From the NCBI GenBank assembly GCA_030268105.1, contig BSDZ01000080.1, positions 1,922,001 to 1,986,000 of the forward strand: DNA of 64,000 nt, in the 5' to 3' direction. A model generated the notes under the pieces. That model made no database searches, was not told the DNA's origin, and was given only the letters and a program-made list of their open reading frames with translations. Position 1 is the stretch's first letter, and each line of letters starts with the position of its first letter. The translations under genes and the position numbers were made by a program. Below are positions 12,757-24,400 of this stretch, in pieces. This stretch comes from Volvox africanus (Eukaryota; Chlorophyta; Chlorophyceae; Chlamydomonadales; Volvocaceae).

Positions 12757-14940
12757 TTAATCTGTCAGCTCAGCTGGCGCTGCACACTGGATTTGACCAC
12801 CGGCCACTGCACGGATGGGGTGTTGTGGCCCTACCCGGTCCCAGCCTCGCCGGGGGATACCTAAGGCTGCAAAGGAGTGCAGCCGAGCCCAAACGTCTGG
12901 TACTGTTCGGGCACGAGCACGGTGAAGGGGTGAAGTGGCTGTTGCTGCTGTCAGCTTCGTTTGTGCTGGTCCCCCTAAGGTCGCCTGGATCAGGGGGATG
13001 CCTAGTTGAGTGTCAGTGGCTTCCTCCTCCGCCTGGATTAGGAGTTTCCCTGACCGTGATGGCCCTTTGACGGGGTCCCTGCTCTGCACGAGTCTGAGTT
13101 CGAGGACGTGATGACTGTCCTGGGGCCGTAGTCTCTACTGGCCTCTGCCTTGCGCGGGTTGCTGCTCGGAGGCAGTATCTGCCATGTCCCATGGCTGACA
13201 GGGCTGCCATTGCTATTACATCCCAATGGGGCCTATTCACAGCCAGGGGGTGCTTGGATGAGCCAGAGATGTCAGTCCATGCATCCCTCTGTGGTTGTTG
13301 ATGACGGCAAGTGTCTGTCAATCTGTTCTCGCACTGCCTGCGCAATGGGGTACTCCCAGAAATGGTGCAAGCGCAGGGAGCAGAGATGGCTAGGTGTGCC
13401 TCCAAAGGTCCTGCATCTGCTGGGCTGTGTGGGCAATTGCGACAGGTGTGTGTTGCCTGGTAGGGGTATTCCATTCACTGCGAGGCGCAACAGGGTCTCC
13501 TTATTTTGGTTCTCCCATCTAATATCAGACCACAGGCGGACGAGGGTTGAACAAAAGTGGTCGACTTCAGTCTCTAGGTTGAGCTGAGCTGCCGCTCATG
13601 GTATGCCCATGGCCTCTTGCACAAAGGCGGCCATCAGCTGCTGTCGTTGCTCTTGGGCTGACCCGCCCTGCAGCTGTGTGGTTTGGCGGACTGTTAGTCC
13701 ATAGATTGGCACTGCGGTTGAGCCTCCAGGCAGTTTCCAGCCCATCCGCCTGATGATCATAGCCATCATTGTTTTGCGGTCAGGCAAGGGGTGCACCCGC
13801 TGTTCCTGTTGCTGTCTATCTTCCTCGTGTCTGAGGGTCTCCACTGACCAAGCTGCCTCTAACAACATCGGGTTGATATCAGCGCACAGGGCAGTAATGG
13901 CGGGGAGGGTGGCTTCCTTATTTCTCTATAAGATAGGCATAGCACTGGGGTCCAGGTGGTGATGAGTCCTGTCAGCCCAATCGGCGTCCTGGAGTTTGGT
14001 CACTTCGCCGCGCTCCAACATGTCATGGACCCGCACCAGGTCCCCCACGGTCAGCAGTTTCTTGCGAGAGACCAGCACTGATGTGCTTCAAGGCCTGGGC
14101 GCTGGTACATGCTGTTGCTGTTCCCGCCAGCATTGTTGTTATGCAGTAATGGGTTGCCCCACAGAGCTGCTGCCCAGCACCAGTCTCCTGGGGTCAAGGG
14201 CGGGCCGCAGATGTCTTCTGGCGGAGGCAGATACCCCAGGGCCCCAACAATCCGGCTAATATCCCTGGGGAGGTTCACCCCACCTATCCATGGCCCAATG
14301 GCCCGGGCTGTGGTAAGGGCTCATGGCTGGAGGGCAGGGTGGGTGAGCTCCGGATAGGTGGCTAGGGTGCAAAACCAAGGATGGAGGGCCCCGGTCTCCA
14401 TGGTTCCCTGGATGAAATGCACAGCCCACACTGCACGCCTGGCCTGCTTGTGTTGTTTGAGGGGCAGCATGCCAGAGCCACCAGTAGAAGGATGATACCC
14501 ACCAGAAGCCCATTAGGCACCCCAGCTGGCCCTGGTCTTCTGGGTCCTGTTTCTGATCCACCAGGCGGGCTGTCAGGCATTCAACTTGAGCCAGCATGGG
14601 GTCTGGTGGGGGGTCATCATGTTCCATGTGCCAGGTTACTGTCTGTAGACCATAGACTGACGCTGCTTTGGCTCGGCCAAAAGCTGAAAGCAGGAATCGA
14701 GCGAAGTGTTGCATCTGCCTGTTGGCCAGACCTAGCATCTTGGGCCAGTCTAGTTGAGGTGGCTGGGGTTGATTGTCCACAGGTAAATTGCGGGCTGTGG
14801 CCGTGGTCCCTACCTTGAAGCCGCTGATCATGGTTGGCTGTGGCTGTGGTTGAATTTGGTTGGTTGACGTGGACGGCTGCACCTGGTGGTCCTCAATCCC
14901 TGCCCTCAATAATTTCACTTTGTCCCGGTTAAGACGCTGG
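12757..14940 (-). pseudogene. Decayed retroelement-like ORF with a zf-RVT-like region
   Basis: Consecutive minus-strand frames (14918-14256, 14278-14051, 13868-13596, 13490-13272, 13474-13013, 13089-12757) read as one coherent protein broken by frameshifts and stops. The piece at about 13530-13272 runs through LLRLAVNGIPLPGN, several Cys/His, then HHFWEYPIAQAV, which resembles the zinc-binding region at the end of reverse-transcriptase polyproteins (zf-RVT). The end of the reading contains WARLHSFAALGIPRRGWD. From memory, similar stretches recur in repeat-derived hypothetical proteins of volvocine algae. No reverse transcriptase catalytic motif remains visible, so the class (LINE-like or other) is uncertain. 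Composition differs from the flanking AT-rich DNA. Confidence 0.5.
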
Positions 14941-15341
14941 CCTGAAGCTTGACATGAAAGTTGTTTTACACAGTCGTACGTCAGCCTACGTCACCGGGGG
15001 TATAACTTCTCTCCTCGTCCTATCCAGAGCCGGTCCGATCTACCTAGTACTCATGCCATGTGTGCATATTTTAATGTGCCTTCCGTAACTGGGTTCTTCC
15101 TAGGTAACTAATTACTTGTAAATTGGCAGAAGAGTTTATTTGCTGGAAGATGGCCGGTCATGAAGGTATAGCCTTGTTTCTGACCTTATAATCCCTAGCA
15201 GCTGCAACCGAGGCTACTTCAACTTCAAATGGATCGGGCCATACCGTGGGCTTTGATGAACTCAAGGTGTGACAACGAGTCTGAATCCGGTCAGGGCCGT
15301 ACGAGGTTTCCGTCTTTCAACGACAGAAACACGCAGCCTAT
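14941..15341. other. Spacer between the retroelement relic and the P4H pseudogene
   Basis: No gene seen. The right part may be decayed 5' sequence of the prolyl 4-hydroxylase pseudogene, but no homologous reading could be followed further upstream. Confidence 0.35.
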
Positions 15342-16340
15342 ATGTTGTCAGGAGGTGAAAATGTTCACTTGTCGTGGTCTCCTCGGGCTTTCCTACTGAA
15401 GGGGGTTCTTCCAGACGAGGCATGTGACCAAATCCTAGAAATGGTAGTACGTCTGCCAGAGCGTGCTCTGGCATTTGCCTGTCTTTTGTCTAATTCTCGG
15501 GTGGTTTTATTTGGCGGAAGCTTTGACCCAGCAACGTAGCTTGTTAACAACACCGCTCAAGCAAAGCCTTGAATGGTGAAGTCGTCTGTCGTCAACAACA
15601 ACACCGGGAAGAGTGTTGATAGTGAGATCCGCACAAGCACGGGCATGTGGTTTCGTCAAGGGCGAGGATGAAATCATTCCTCGCATTGAGGAGCGTGTCA
15701 AGTTATGATGATTCCCTTGGAGAGGCTTGGAGGACTACGAGGGTCTTAAGGTGCTGCACTACAACGACGACCGGAAGTACGAGCCACACACTACGACAAT
15801 TCCATGATCCCGAAAACGTTGCACCCGAGTTGCCCATGAATAGCGTCGGGTATATGGAAGTCTTGCAGGGACACCCGCCGGGTTGGGACGCTTGGATATT
15901 GTAACTTCTGAACGACGCTAGTACTGTTTACAGTAGGGCCCACTGAATGCGCACGCACGTGATGGTTACAGTGTCGAGTGTTCCTAAATCATATATGTCG
16001 TTCCAGGGCTTTTGGTAAGAAGGCTGCACGTCGCATCATGAGCATTAATGCAACAGCGCTACAGACTTCCAGGTCCCACCGCTTCTCAAGCCAAAGGTGT
16101 GTGTCGTACGCTGACTTGCAGAACGAGTGTTGAGGAGGTTGGCGAGACTGTGCTGCCGCACGCCGATCAGAAGGCTAGAAGCGAGGGCGGATCTGAGTGC
16201 GCTAAGCGTGGTCTGGCAAACGGCGATGCGCTCATAGCTTCTAGCAACAATTCTGCCAGCTTCCGTAGAGACTGCCCGAGGGGTACAAATGGAGCGCAAC
16301 CACTTGAATTCATGGTGGGTTTCTGGTTTCATTATGATAG
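15342..16340 (+). pseudogene. Prolyl 4-hydroxylase (P4H alpha-type) pseudogene
   Basis: Intact family members are 2-oxoglutarate/Fe(II) dioxygenases that hydroxylate proline, here presumably in cell-wall hydroxyproline-rich glycoproteins. Four blocks follow family order: SPRAFLLKGVLPDEACDQILEM (15375-15442), VKSSVVNNNTGKSVDSEIRT and following (15570-15695), a block around the HxD iron-binding motif (15720-15870), and one with VEEVGETVLPH then SECAKRGLA (16120-16330). Lesions are visible: an in-frame TGA before the second block; small indels around the HxD motif, which destroy it; the distal iron-binding His changed to Arg (CGT); and a TGA in place of Trp in the conserved WSATxWIH block near 16300. 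Loss of both metal-ligand regions makes an active enzyme impossible. Confidence 0.8.
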
Positions 16341-16424
16341 ACGCCCTGGAAGCGCCGAATAGTACATTGTCATGATTATCATTCTAGTTACTTTTCATGG
16401 AGCGCCTGTGTGTGTGATACGATC

Positions 16425-16920
16425 CGCGCTTGCTTGTCTCGTCATTCTTTGGTCCTGCCCAGAAGGCATTGATCAACGCACTACACAGAATAGGGTTGAT
16501 CATCCGTCTCCTCTCCGTCCTTGACGATGACATATGCAGGGGCAAGACATAATTAACCTGGGTATGCCAGAGTCTCGCGACACGAACGAGCAGTGCATGG
16601 AGTGGGAGTTCTTAGGCAAGTGCGAGAGGAACCCTGTTTACATGAAGTAGAAGAGCACACGTTCATGTAACAGGTGCAAGTAGGATACTGGGGCTACACG
16701 CAAAACAATACGGAGCTTTAAACATGGGACCGATCAAGCAGGGTAGGCGTTGGGATGCGTCCTAATTGACTCCGGTTATTTTACATGAGGGAGGCAGCGG
16801 GGGACTGCCCTACTTTGCACCCGCACACATATATCTCCTGAGCTATTGCAAACTGCATGCCTTGGAGTTCAAATGGTGCGACTTCTTCACAGTCTGTGCA
16901 AGCCCCAGGAATGGCACCAT
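16425..16920 (-). repeat. Duplicated flank of the WAV2-like gene, copy 1
   Basis: This stretch downstream of the hydrolase gene matches 19435-19905 imperfectly along its length. Examples are the shared segments reading ACTTTGCACCCGCACAC, TGTCTCGTC.TTCTT and AATAGGGTTGA/GATAGGGTTGA in the same order and spacing. It is the 3'-flanking part of the tandem duplication described for the pseudogene at 19435-20138. Divergence is high, with many substitutions and indels, so the duplication is old. Confidence 0.7.
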
Positions 16921-17099
16921 GTGGATTGTAGTTTTCGCAAGGATATCAAGGATTCATAGGACTGCTTGCAGTGATACCCAGCTGCGATGTCGTCAGCGTG
17001 GGTTTCCGGGAATATATGGGCTGGACATCAGCTTTTGCGTACATGGACATGTGTCAGGTCCTTATAAACACAGCATCTGTAACATCATTACGGCAGGCC

Positions 17100-17104
17100 T
17101 TACA
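17100..17104 (-). terminator. TGTAA polyadenylation signal of the WAV2-like gene
   Basis: TGTAA on the minus strand, 45 nt after the stop codon. This pentamer is the standard polyadenylation signal of volvocine algae. Confidence 0.55.
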
Positions 17105-17148
17105 AATCATCTCCTCGCGGCACAACACGTATCCTGAACGACACGCAG

Positions 17149-19271
17149 CTAGAGCACCTGCGCATCTGCTCCAAAAGGCTTGTCCACGTGCGTCGTCAGG
17201 AAGTGTGCGAGTGCTCCCCAGTACAGTTCCGGCTCCGTGTCGTAAGCGTCCATATGCCTGGCCTTCTCAAACTGCACCAGCTCGCAGTTAGGCGAGGTCT
17301 GGGCCGCATGCAGTCTGAACATCTGACTAGAAGGCACCATCTCGTCCTGAAACAAAAGAAGCAGCATTGTAGTAGCCAGGTCAATGGGGACACCGCCGTG
17401 AAGACGTGCAAACATCAAAGAAAACCCGCTAACTGATGAATTGTTGAGTAACGTTTGGCGCGTGCTATTGCCTCTACAGCCCTGCTCCTCAAATACACAC
17501 CGTGTAACACGCACCTGCAGCGATACCATCATGAGCATGGGTAATTTGATGCGCGGAATCATGTCGATGTTGGACCACTTGTTGGTGATCAGAAAGTTGC
17601 ACGGCCGACCAGCTCCGATCAGCAACGATAATGGTGGTACCACGCGGGATGCCATGTCTTGGACGGCTGTGAAGGTGTTCTCAACAATCAAGCCCTGGAT
17701 CTGCGGAAGAAGAAGGCCGATTCAGGGCAGCCAAGGTTACTCCAGACCTGCTTTCATAAGAGCCACCGTCCAGCAGCCCACGATGCACGAGCAGTATGGC
17801 GGAATGACTGCCAGCGGAAATGCCATGCAGCCTACGGTTCATGCCTCCTTACGGGCCCTTCTTACCTGCGCCTGCTGTTCCGCAGCCAGATGTATCGCAA
17901 CAGCGCCACCCAAGGACCGTCCGAACAGGACGACCTTGTCCGTTGCAAGATCATTACGTGACAGTACGTAGCGCAGGCCCGCCAGCGCGTCCTTCTGCAG
18001 ACCACGCTGGTTCGGTCGGCCCTCGCTCAAACCATAACCACGGTAACTGCACGCAACGAAAAAACGCAACTAGGCAGTGTCTAACGGCCCTGGATGCTGC
18101 ACCAGTGTCTCGAATACATGCAATGCGTTGCCGGCCTGGGTCAGGCCGGCAACGCAGGTTCAATTACACAATTACATGCAGCATGGAGCACCGGAGAGGA
18201 CGACGTCAGGTCTGAGCCCGCCTGACAGTTTGTGGCCTCGACCGTCAAGACCGTGCGAATGTGGCTCCCTGCCTGAAAAGGTGGCTTCATTACCACTCAT
18301 CATTCCCGCTTCTTCCCTTCCGCACCTCAACGCGAACACGACGACGTTTAAGCGATACACCAATAACCGCAGAAACGGCAACCGGTAGGACATATCACCA
18401 GCATTTTCCTGCAAGAGAGGGCGTGACCCCATGCCGTCACGAAAACCGATGTCCCGCCCTGCTCATGTATAGTACACCGCCGTGTAAGGCGTGGGCTCCG
18501 ATGAAATGTACAAGGGGCGACATGAGAGAGCCGGATGGTCCATGTGCTCGTGGCCAGGGAGAATGGCAGGCAAAAAAGGGTCGTTTGCGCACTGAAATCA
18601 CCTGGAAAAATAATACCACGGGTCGTGATTTGAGCACCTCCTTGGTCCAGCCGCTGCGCCACAGCAGCCACGCATGCAGCTTCACACCATCGTCCGTGGT
18701 TAGGTACACGTCCTGAGAGCCGGCCAACAGAGGGGCCCGCACGTGGCAAAGACGCACAAAAGCTACTGAATTGGACGGGTACTTCCTGTACAGTTAGGTA
18801 CAACCGGCTGCAATAATTCTTGATAAGGGACTAAGCTCAGCTCCAGGGCAATGCTGGAAAGGGAGGTGTCAATCAAAGGCGCCTGCACATACCTCATACT
18901 CCAGCTTAAAGTCATTTGGGTATTTCCAGAAGCCAGCGGGTACCCCGGGGAGTCGGGGAATATATAGCTGAAACACAGAGCAAAAGAGAGCTAGTCATTA
19001 GAGAGCGGGTTATGTGACAGATGTAGGCGCACGTGTGGACGAACGCCTAGCAGTTCAAAGGGGAACTCACGAGGTTTTCCTGAAAGAAATACAGCAGTGC
19101 CAGCGCTAATCCCGCGACACCTCCGGCCTGTAGGTAAACAATTCGCGTTTAATTTTGTTACAAGTAGGTGCACATGTCCAAGGCGGGCGCGAGCCCTGGT
19201 GACCATGGACTGATGGAACTCAAACTTACCCCGCAACATAATCGAAACAGCCAGCGTCCCAGCAAGTTCAT
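17149..19271 (-). CDS. WAV2/ABHD13-like alpha/beta hydrolase (BEM46 family)
   Basis: Eight exons: 19271-19230, 19127-19071, 18967-18893, 18712-18602, 18408-18326, 18046-17866, 17700-17515 and 17346-17149, with GT-AG introns and matching phases; 310 aa. Residues 10-35 form a hydrophobic N-terminal anchor (LALALLYFF). VVLFFQENAGD at the end of exon 4 and start of exon 5 is the plant-type oxyanion region (FFQENAGN in Arabidopsis WAV2). SYRGYGLSEG follows. FGRSLGG carries the nucleophilic Ser, QDEMVP the catalytic Asp and ARHMD the His, so the triad is complete. The family is membrane-bound; plant WAV2 modulates root bending and the yeast relative is Bem46; the substrate is unknown. Length matches the family. 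A truncated copy lies just upstream. Confidence 0.92.
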
Positions 19272-19434
19272 GTTATATACTCTAATGCATTGACCGTATA
19301 TGTCCTCCTAAATAAGGGATTCAAGGGGTACGGCAACAGCTGCAAGACAACTTGCTGGAAGGAAATCGTCCTGTCTTTCTTGTCTTAAGTAATTTTGTCG
19401 TTGAGCATCATCTATGCTATGTGCTTGATATCCC

Positions 19435-20138
19435 TGCTTGTGTGTCTCGTCGTTCTTCTGCGTCGAGGACGCTGACGATCGTGCCACACTGGATAGGGTT
19501 GAGCAATGATGGATACATCTGTCTCCTCTGATTGGTCCTTGGTGATTAAAAAATGAACCTAGGGGCGACAGAGTGTCACGACACGAACAAGCAGAGCATA
19601 GAGAGCCTACTTCCGCGAGCGCGAGATAACCCTGGTTACATGAGGGAGAACAATGCACTTTCTTGCAAGATATGCCAATATGATACGATGGCTGTGCGCA
19701 AGGCATCGCGGAGCTTCGAACATGAGGACCGACCTGGCAGGACAGGCGTTTGGGATCCGTCCCCTATGTTTTCTCAATGCAGCGGAACTGCACCCACTTT
19801 GCACCCGCACACGTATATTGCCTGAACGTATTGCAAACTGGGTGCTTGGTAAGTCCAAGTAATGCGACAAAATCAGCTTCACGGTTTGTGCAACGCCGTC
19901 GATACCGTACATTTCAGCCTACCACTCCGGAAGCCAGCGGGAACCCCGGGGATTTGGGGAATGTAGAGCTGGAGCGCAAAACCAAAGAGAGCCGTTCATC
20001 CAGAAGCGTTTTTTTAGCATGTGTAAGCTCATGGACGCATAGGATAGCACGCGTGCGGACTCCCTAATATTTGAGAGGGTAGCTCGCTCGACTTTACCCA
20101 CAACACATTCGAAACAAGGAAGGCCATAGTAACTTTAT
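19435..20138 (-). pseudogene. Internally deleted tandem copy of the WAV2-like gene
   Basis: Reading down the minus strand, 20138-20097 aligns base for base with exon 1 of the intact gene, but its start codon is ATA instead of ATG. Intron 1 and exon 2 are missing or fused into sequence resembling intron 2. A recognisable exon 3 then follows at about 19967-19930 (CTCTACATTCCCC, CCCGGGGTTCCCGCTGGCTTC against the same positions of the intact exon). Immediately after this the sequence jumps to the 3' flank (19905-19435), matching 16920-16425. Exons 4-8, with the whole catalytic domain, are gone. The copy ends about 165 bp upstream of the intact gene's ATG, so it could influence that promoter. Confidence 0.85.
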
Positions 20139-21400
20139 GTTACATAACTCTATCATCGATGCTGTATGTCCCGTTGAATTTTGTCAACTGTTCGACGGCA
20201 ACGACAACAACAGCCCTTTATGTGGCTGCAGCCTTCGCCGCAGCTCGCTCGCTCACAGGGTATGCCACTGCGATGGCATTCGGGTCTGGAGGATCGGCAT
20301 GTCCTGGGCACCCCAGGGTTAAATGGAACAGAAAGTACGGTATTAGCATCGTGTATACGTTCTCACTCCCCAGGGTTGCGAGCTCTAGCATCTACGCGTA
20401 GCAATCATCTCTAAGCTGTGGAAAAAAGCTTAAGAACCCGTGGGGGAACCCGGGTATGGACGGCTCCAAGAGGAATGGTAGGCGAGTGCAATTTGAAGGA
20501 GGTACCCTCCAAAGTGGACGGAGAATGCCCAACAGGCTGGCTAAAAGCTACCGGTGGTATCAGGCCCCTGGGTGGTATAGGATCTTGTAGAAATCCCGAG
20601 AGCCCCATTTTGAGCTGCTTGAGATAATGAACGGCTCCTGGTGGATCTATGCAGATGTCTGTTGGATATTCGTCCACCCATTTGAACCGCCATACGCACT
20701 TGATTTGCTTCCGGCTGCATTATTGCGCTTTTGGGGTGAACGGCTCTAAAGGTAGCTTATATTTGGAGCGTAGCTGCCCAGTTTGAGTCTCCAGCAAGAT
20801 GTAAGTTTGATATCAAGGTCTGATGCTCTTGCGAGAGCATACGTCAGGAGTTGCGGAGTAGCGCTCCTATGTCAGAAGAGGATATGTTGAGTATAATGGA
20901 TGCAGATAAGCAGTGTTTGTCGGCCAACGTATAATGTTATATGCGTGAACACGGGGCACAAAGCTGGCACAGTTAGTCCTTCCTTTCGTCTTTTTTCTCC
21001 CCTTGCTTTTGGAGTCCCTTATTACCCTCCATTCGACTCTTGCTTAAGTCTATTAAGGCCCCTGGCTCGTACGGGCCTTACGAGCTCATGAAGCTTGTAA
21101 CAACACAAAAAATCAGTGACCTTACAAGTATTATATGTTCTAACTAGGAATTCTATGTTGTTATGCAGTAATTGACTTTCTGCTCCACTTTGAGAGTTTT
21201 AAAGGTCTTATAAAGGGACTTTCACGGTGGCGTACAACTTTGCAGAAAATTAGCCTTACCGTTACCAGGTTATGGCTGATGTGGACGATGCTCAAGGGGT
21301 GAGCACAGTGGCTTAGTTACTAAGTCCCATTTGCCGCGGCAGGACCTTTCTTAAACCCACATTGCCTTGTAACTATCATTCAAGACAGAAGCTCTTGCAA
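20139..21400. other. Spacer without a recognised gene
   Basis: Holds the upstream side of the pseudogene and the promoter/5' UTR of the CFAP184 gene. A minus-strand frame of 88 codons at 20677-20411 is Pro-rich but matches nothing I know. No repeats or RNA genes seen. Confidence 0.4.
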
Positions 21401-24400
21401 ATGGTGCAGGATCAATATGGGGACGATGGGGGTGCCGGCTCGGAGGACGCAAGGGGCGCGACAGCAGACAGCATGGTGCGTGGTCCATAACACAAGCCGC
21501 TGTATAGCCCGTAATGAGCAATTATAATATATACGTAGTGTTGCTCCTGAGTTATTCCTCTTTAACCCTTGAGTATTGGGTATGCCGCAGGGCGCTGACG
21601 GACAAGGGTTAGACGCTTTCGAGGATGGCCAAGGCGATTACGACGCGTCGCCGCTTGGTAAAGAATTGTCTTGGGAAATGGAGGGAGAGATACCCATTTT
21701 GTCTGAAATTTTCATAAGGGCCAATCCATGGAGCGCCGAACTTACGGGGCTACCTTGTACGGCGCCATTTGGTGCCATACTTAGGCCTCGGCCATGTCAC
21801 ACGATCGCTCAGACTCAAGTAATATAAATGGATACAAACACGTACGCAGCATCATTCAGCAACGCTATCCTTCGGGTCGGCTGCAGGCACGCCACTTCAA
21901 GGTGCACGGCGAGGTAGTGCAGCAGCAGGTGGCACCGGGGGTGGCGGGGGCGGCGATTCGGACGATGACATGCCTATGCCAGGGCGGCTTGAGGCGCTGT
22001 CTCAACGGTCAAGATCAGCGGACAGTAGCTCACAGCGGTACTCACGGCCAGGGTCTGCGGTGATCAACTTGCGTGGTTCTCGGCCAAACTCGGCGGCCAT
22101 TGCGCAAGAGATTGAAGGCTTTGAAGATGACTTCATGGTGGGTTCGGAGGGGTTGCGTGGGGCCCGGGGCGTTGGAGCTTATGGCACATGAACCGCGAAG
22201 CATAAACGGAAGTGCATTCGGGTGGTGGGATGCAAATTGGTGGGACATAGCTGGTCAATGTCTGAGCCATGTGTTGCTGCTTCCATGGGACAAGTCGTGG
22301 GGAAGGGGATCCTGAGAACCTGAGAGCTTGAGTTGACAGCGTTCTGGTCGAAATGGTGTCCAGTCCTGCGAATAGACAGGCAATTACGGCATGCATGCTA
22401 GCTAGAGGAAAAAAGGGCACGGTCGTCCTTCGGGAGGCGTGGATTAGGCAGGACAGGGCTGCTGGGGTCTAAATTTTTGTGGGAGCTTTGGAGCAGCTTG
22501 GTCAGGGGAGGGCGAACTGCGCGTGCTTGAAGACATTAGTTTACGACATGCTAGAAGGTGAGGAGATGAGAGGGCTACTTCTTCTGGCGTCTGGCTTCGC
22601 TGGAGATACTACGGGGTCAAAAGACATTTGCTGCAGCTTTGGGGGTTACGGCTCGCCATTAACGACCCACCATTTCAAATTGCTGTGCAAACACCCCACG
22701 CTGTCGCCACGCTGCCGTGCTCCCTGCTACATGTGGCAGGAGCGCGTCGAGGAGGAGCCCGAGGAAGAGATGATGGAGGAGGAAGAAGAAGAGGAGGACC
22801 TGGGGCCCAGCATTGAGGAGCTTATAGCGCGAGCACAGCAGGAGCAGGTGCAGATGGGCAGGTGCAGATGGGCAATGGTGGGCGCAAGTCTCGCTGATCA
22901 GTGCTGGGCCTTGTTGGTGGCCGCGGCGGCGAAAAAGCAGTTACGAATCGTGCTGGAGGTGTTGTACTACTGTAAATTGGTCCTGTAAGGAAAAGTTGGT
23001 AGCCAAGCCAGTCGAGTGCAGCTGCCAACGGCCCAAAGAACTCTAAGCTACTCAATACTGACGCAGTGGGAAAGGTCATCATGCAGGGAGGCTCCCCATT
23101 CAGGTACCTAGATACCTGCATCCCTAGGGTCCATGCTGGGCAGTACGATTCTGCGGAGATGGGCCCGGTCGCGGATAGCAGGGCGCAAAGCAGAGAGCAG
23201 GGTTACTTTCTGCTGGTGAGGATCGTGGGCGGTTTGTCCATCATCCCTCGTCCGCCCTCCCGCACCCAGGCCCGGTTGATGGAGGCTAATGACGCGCTCC
23301 AACGGCGAGCCCGAATGGCTCTGGACTTCCGAAACAAGGGGCGGCCGCCGGTGAACCGGGACCTATCACGGTTGGACGGGGCCGCTACCCGTTACCGGGC
23401 AGCATTACGGCAGTGGATCGAGATCTTAGAGGAGCGCGACAGGTGAGCCGCGTGCTTTGGATGCTCCTCTCCCTTCCTCCCCTTTTTTCTATCCCTTTTT
23501 CTCCACTTTCTATCCCTTTTTGCATACCTCTTTTATTTCATGTTCTTTTCATGGTTGCATTTCCCTGGTACCCGGGTGTATCAATGCGCTTCACCCCACA
23601 CCACTCCATCCTGTTCCTGCACGCCTTTAATTGCAGTGTGGAGTCCCACTATCAGACCACCATCTTTGACATGAAGTCGGAGTTGGAGGAGCGGATCAAA
23701 CGCGCGGATGACATCTCCAAAGCCTACAAGCACTTCCGCCTGGAGGTGGCCAAATCAGCCGAACATTCCAAGACCTCCCGACCCATCAGCGAGAAGCTAC
23801 TGGCACAAATGGAGTCCGAGGGTGAGACGCTGTGGAGCGGAGTGGAGTGGGTTGACGTGTATGATGCGGTGGAGTGGTGTACCGGTCGGTAAGGGCGGGG
23901 CGTAGACTCAGGGCTTCCCTCCAAGGCCTGGTCGTGTTCGGGGCACATCAGGCACCGAAGGTACGGGCGCGAAAATTAAGGAAAGGAGATGGATTATATT
24001 AGCCGGATCGGTGCTTTTCAGGGGGATGGAAGTAGGGGGAAGAGGGAGGATTGGGCAGCGAAAGAAAAGAGAGTAGGGAGGATGATGCATGTTACATGCC
24101 GTCTTTGGGCCGCAGGCCAATCACCACTTGCTGCACCTGTTGATCCGCTGAGGAAGCATGAGGTTATCCAGTGCGCTACTGGCATAACAGCCGCCTGGAT
24201 TCGGATACGGCAGCTTCGTTTAGCCTAATGGAACCCTTTCCTCAGATCCATTCACGTTTCCATTATGACCCGTTTTCCCCAAGCTGTTGGCAAGCACTGC
24301 TAAGTATGGAATGAGATCGTCAGCGCCTACTCCGTTCACCTTCTTCTAGTCCTCAGAGTCCTCTTCTTAAGTCTTGTGCCCCGCTTAACTGACTGGCCCT

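Noticed and set aside
16425..19905. Paired stretches 16425-16920 and 19435-19905 as copies of a dispersed transposon
   Set aside because: They lie at equivalent places relative to the intact hydrolase gene and its truncated copy and have no terminal repeats, so a tandem gene duplication explains them better.
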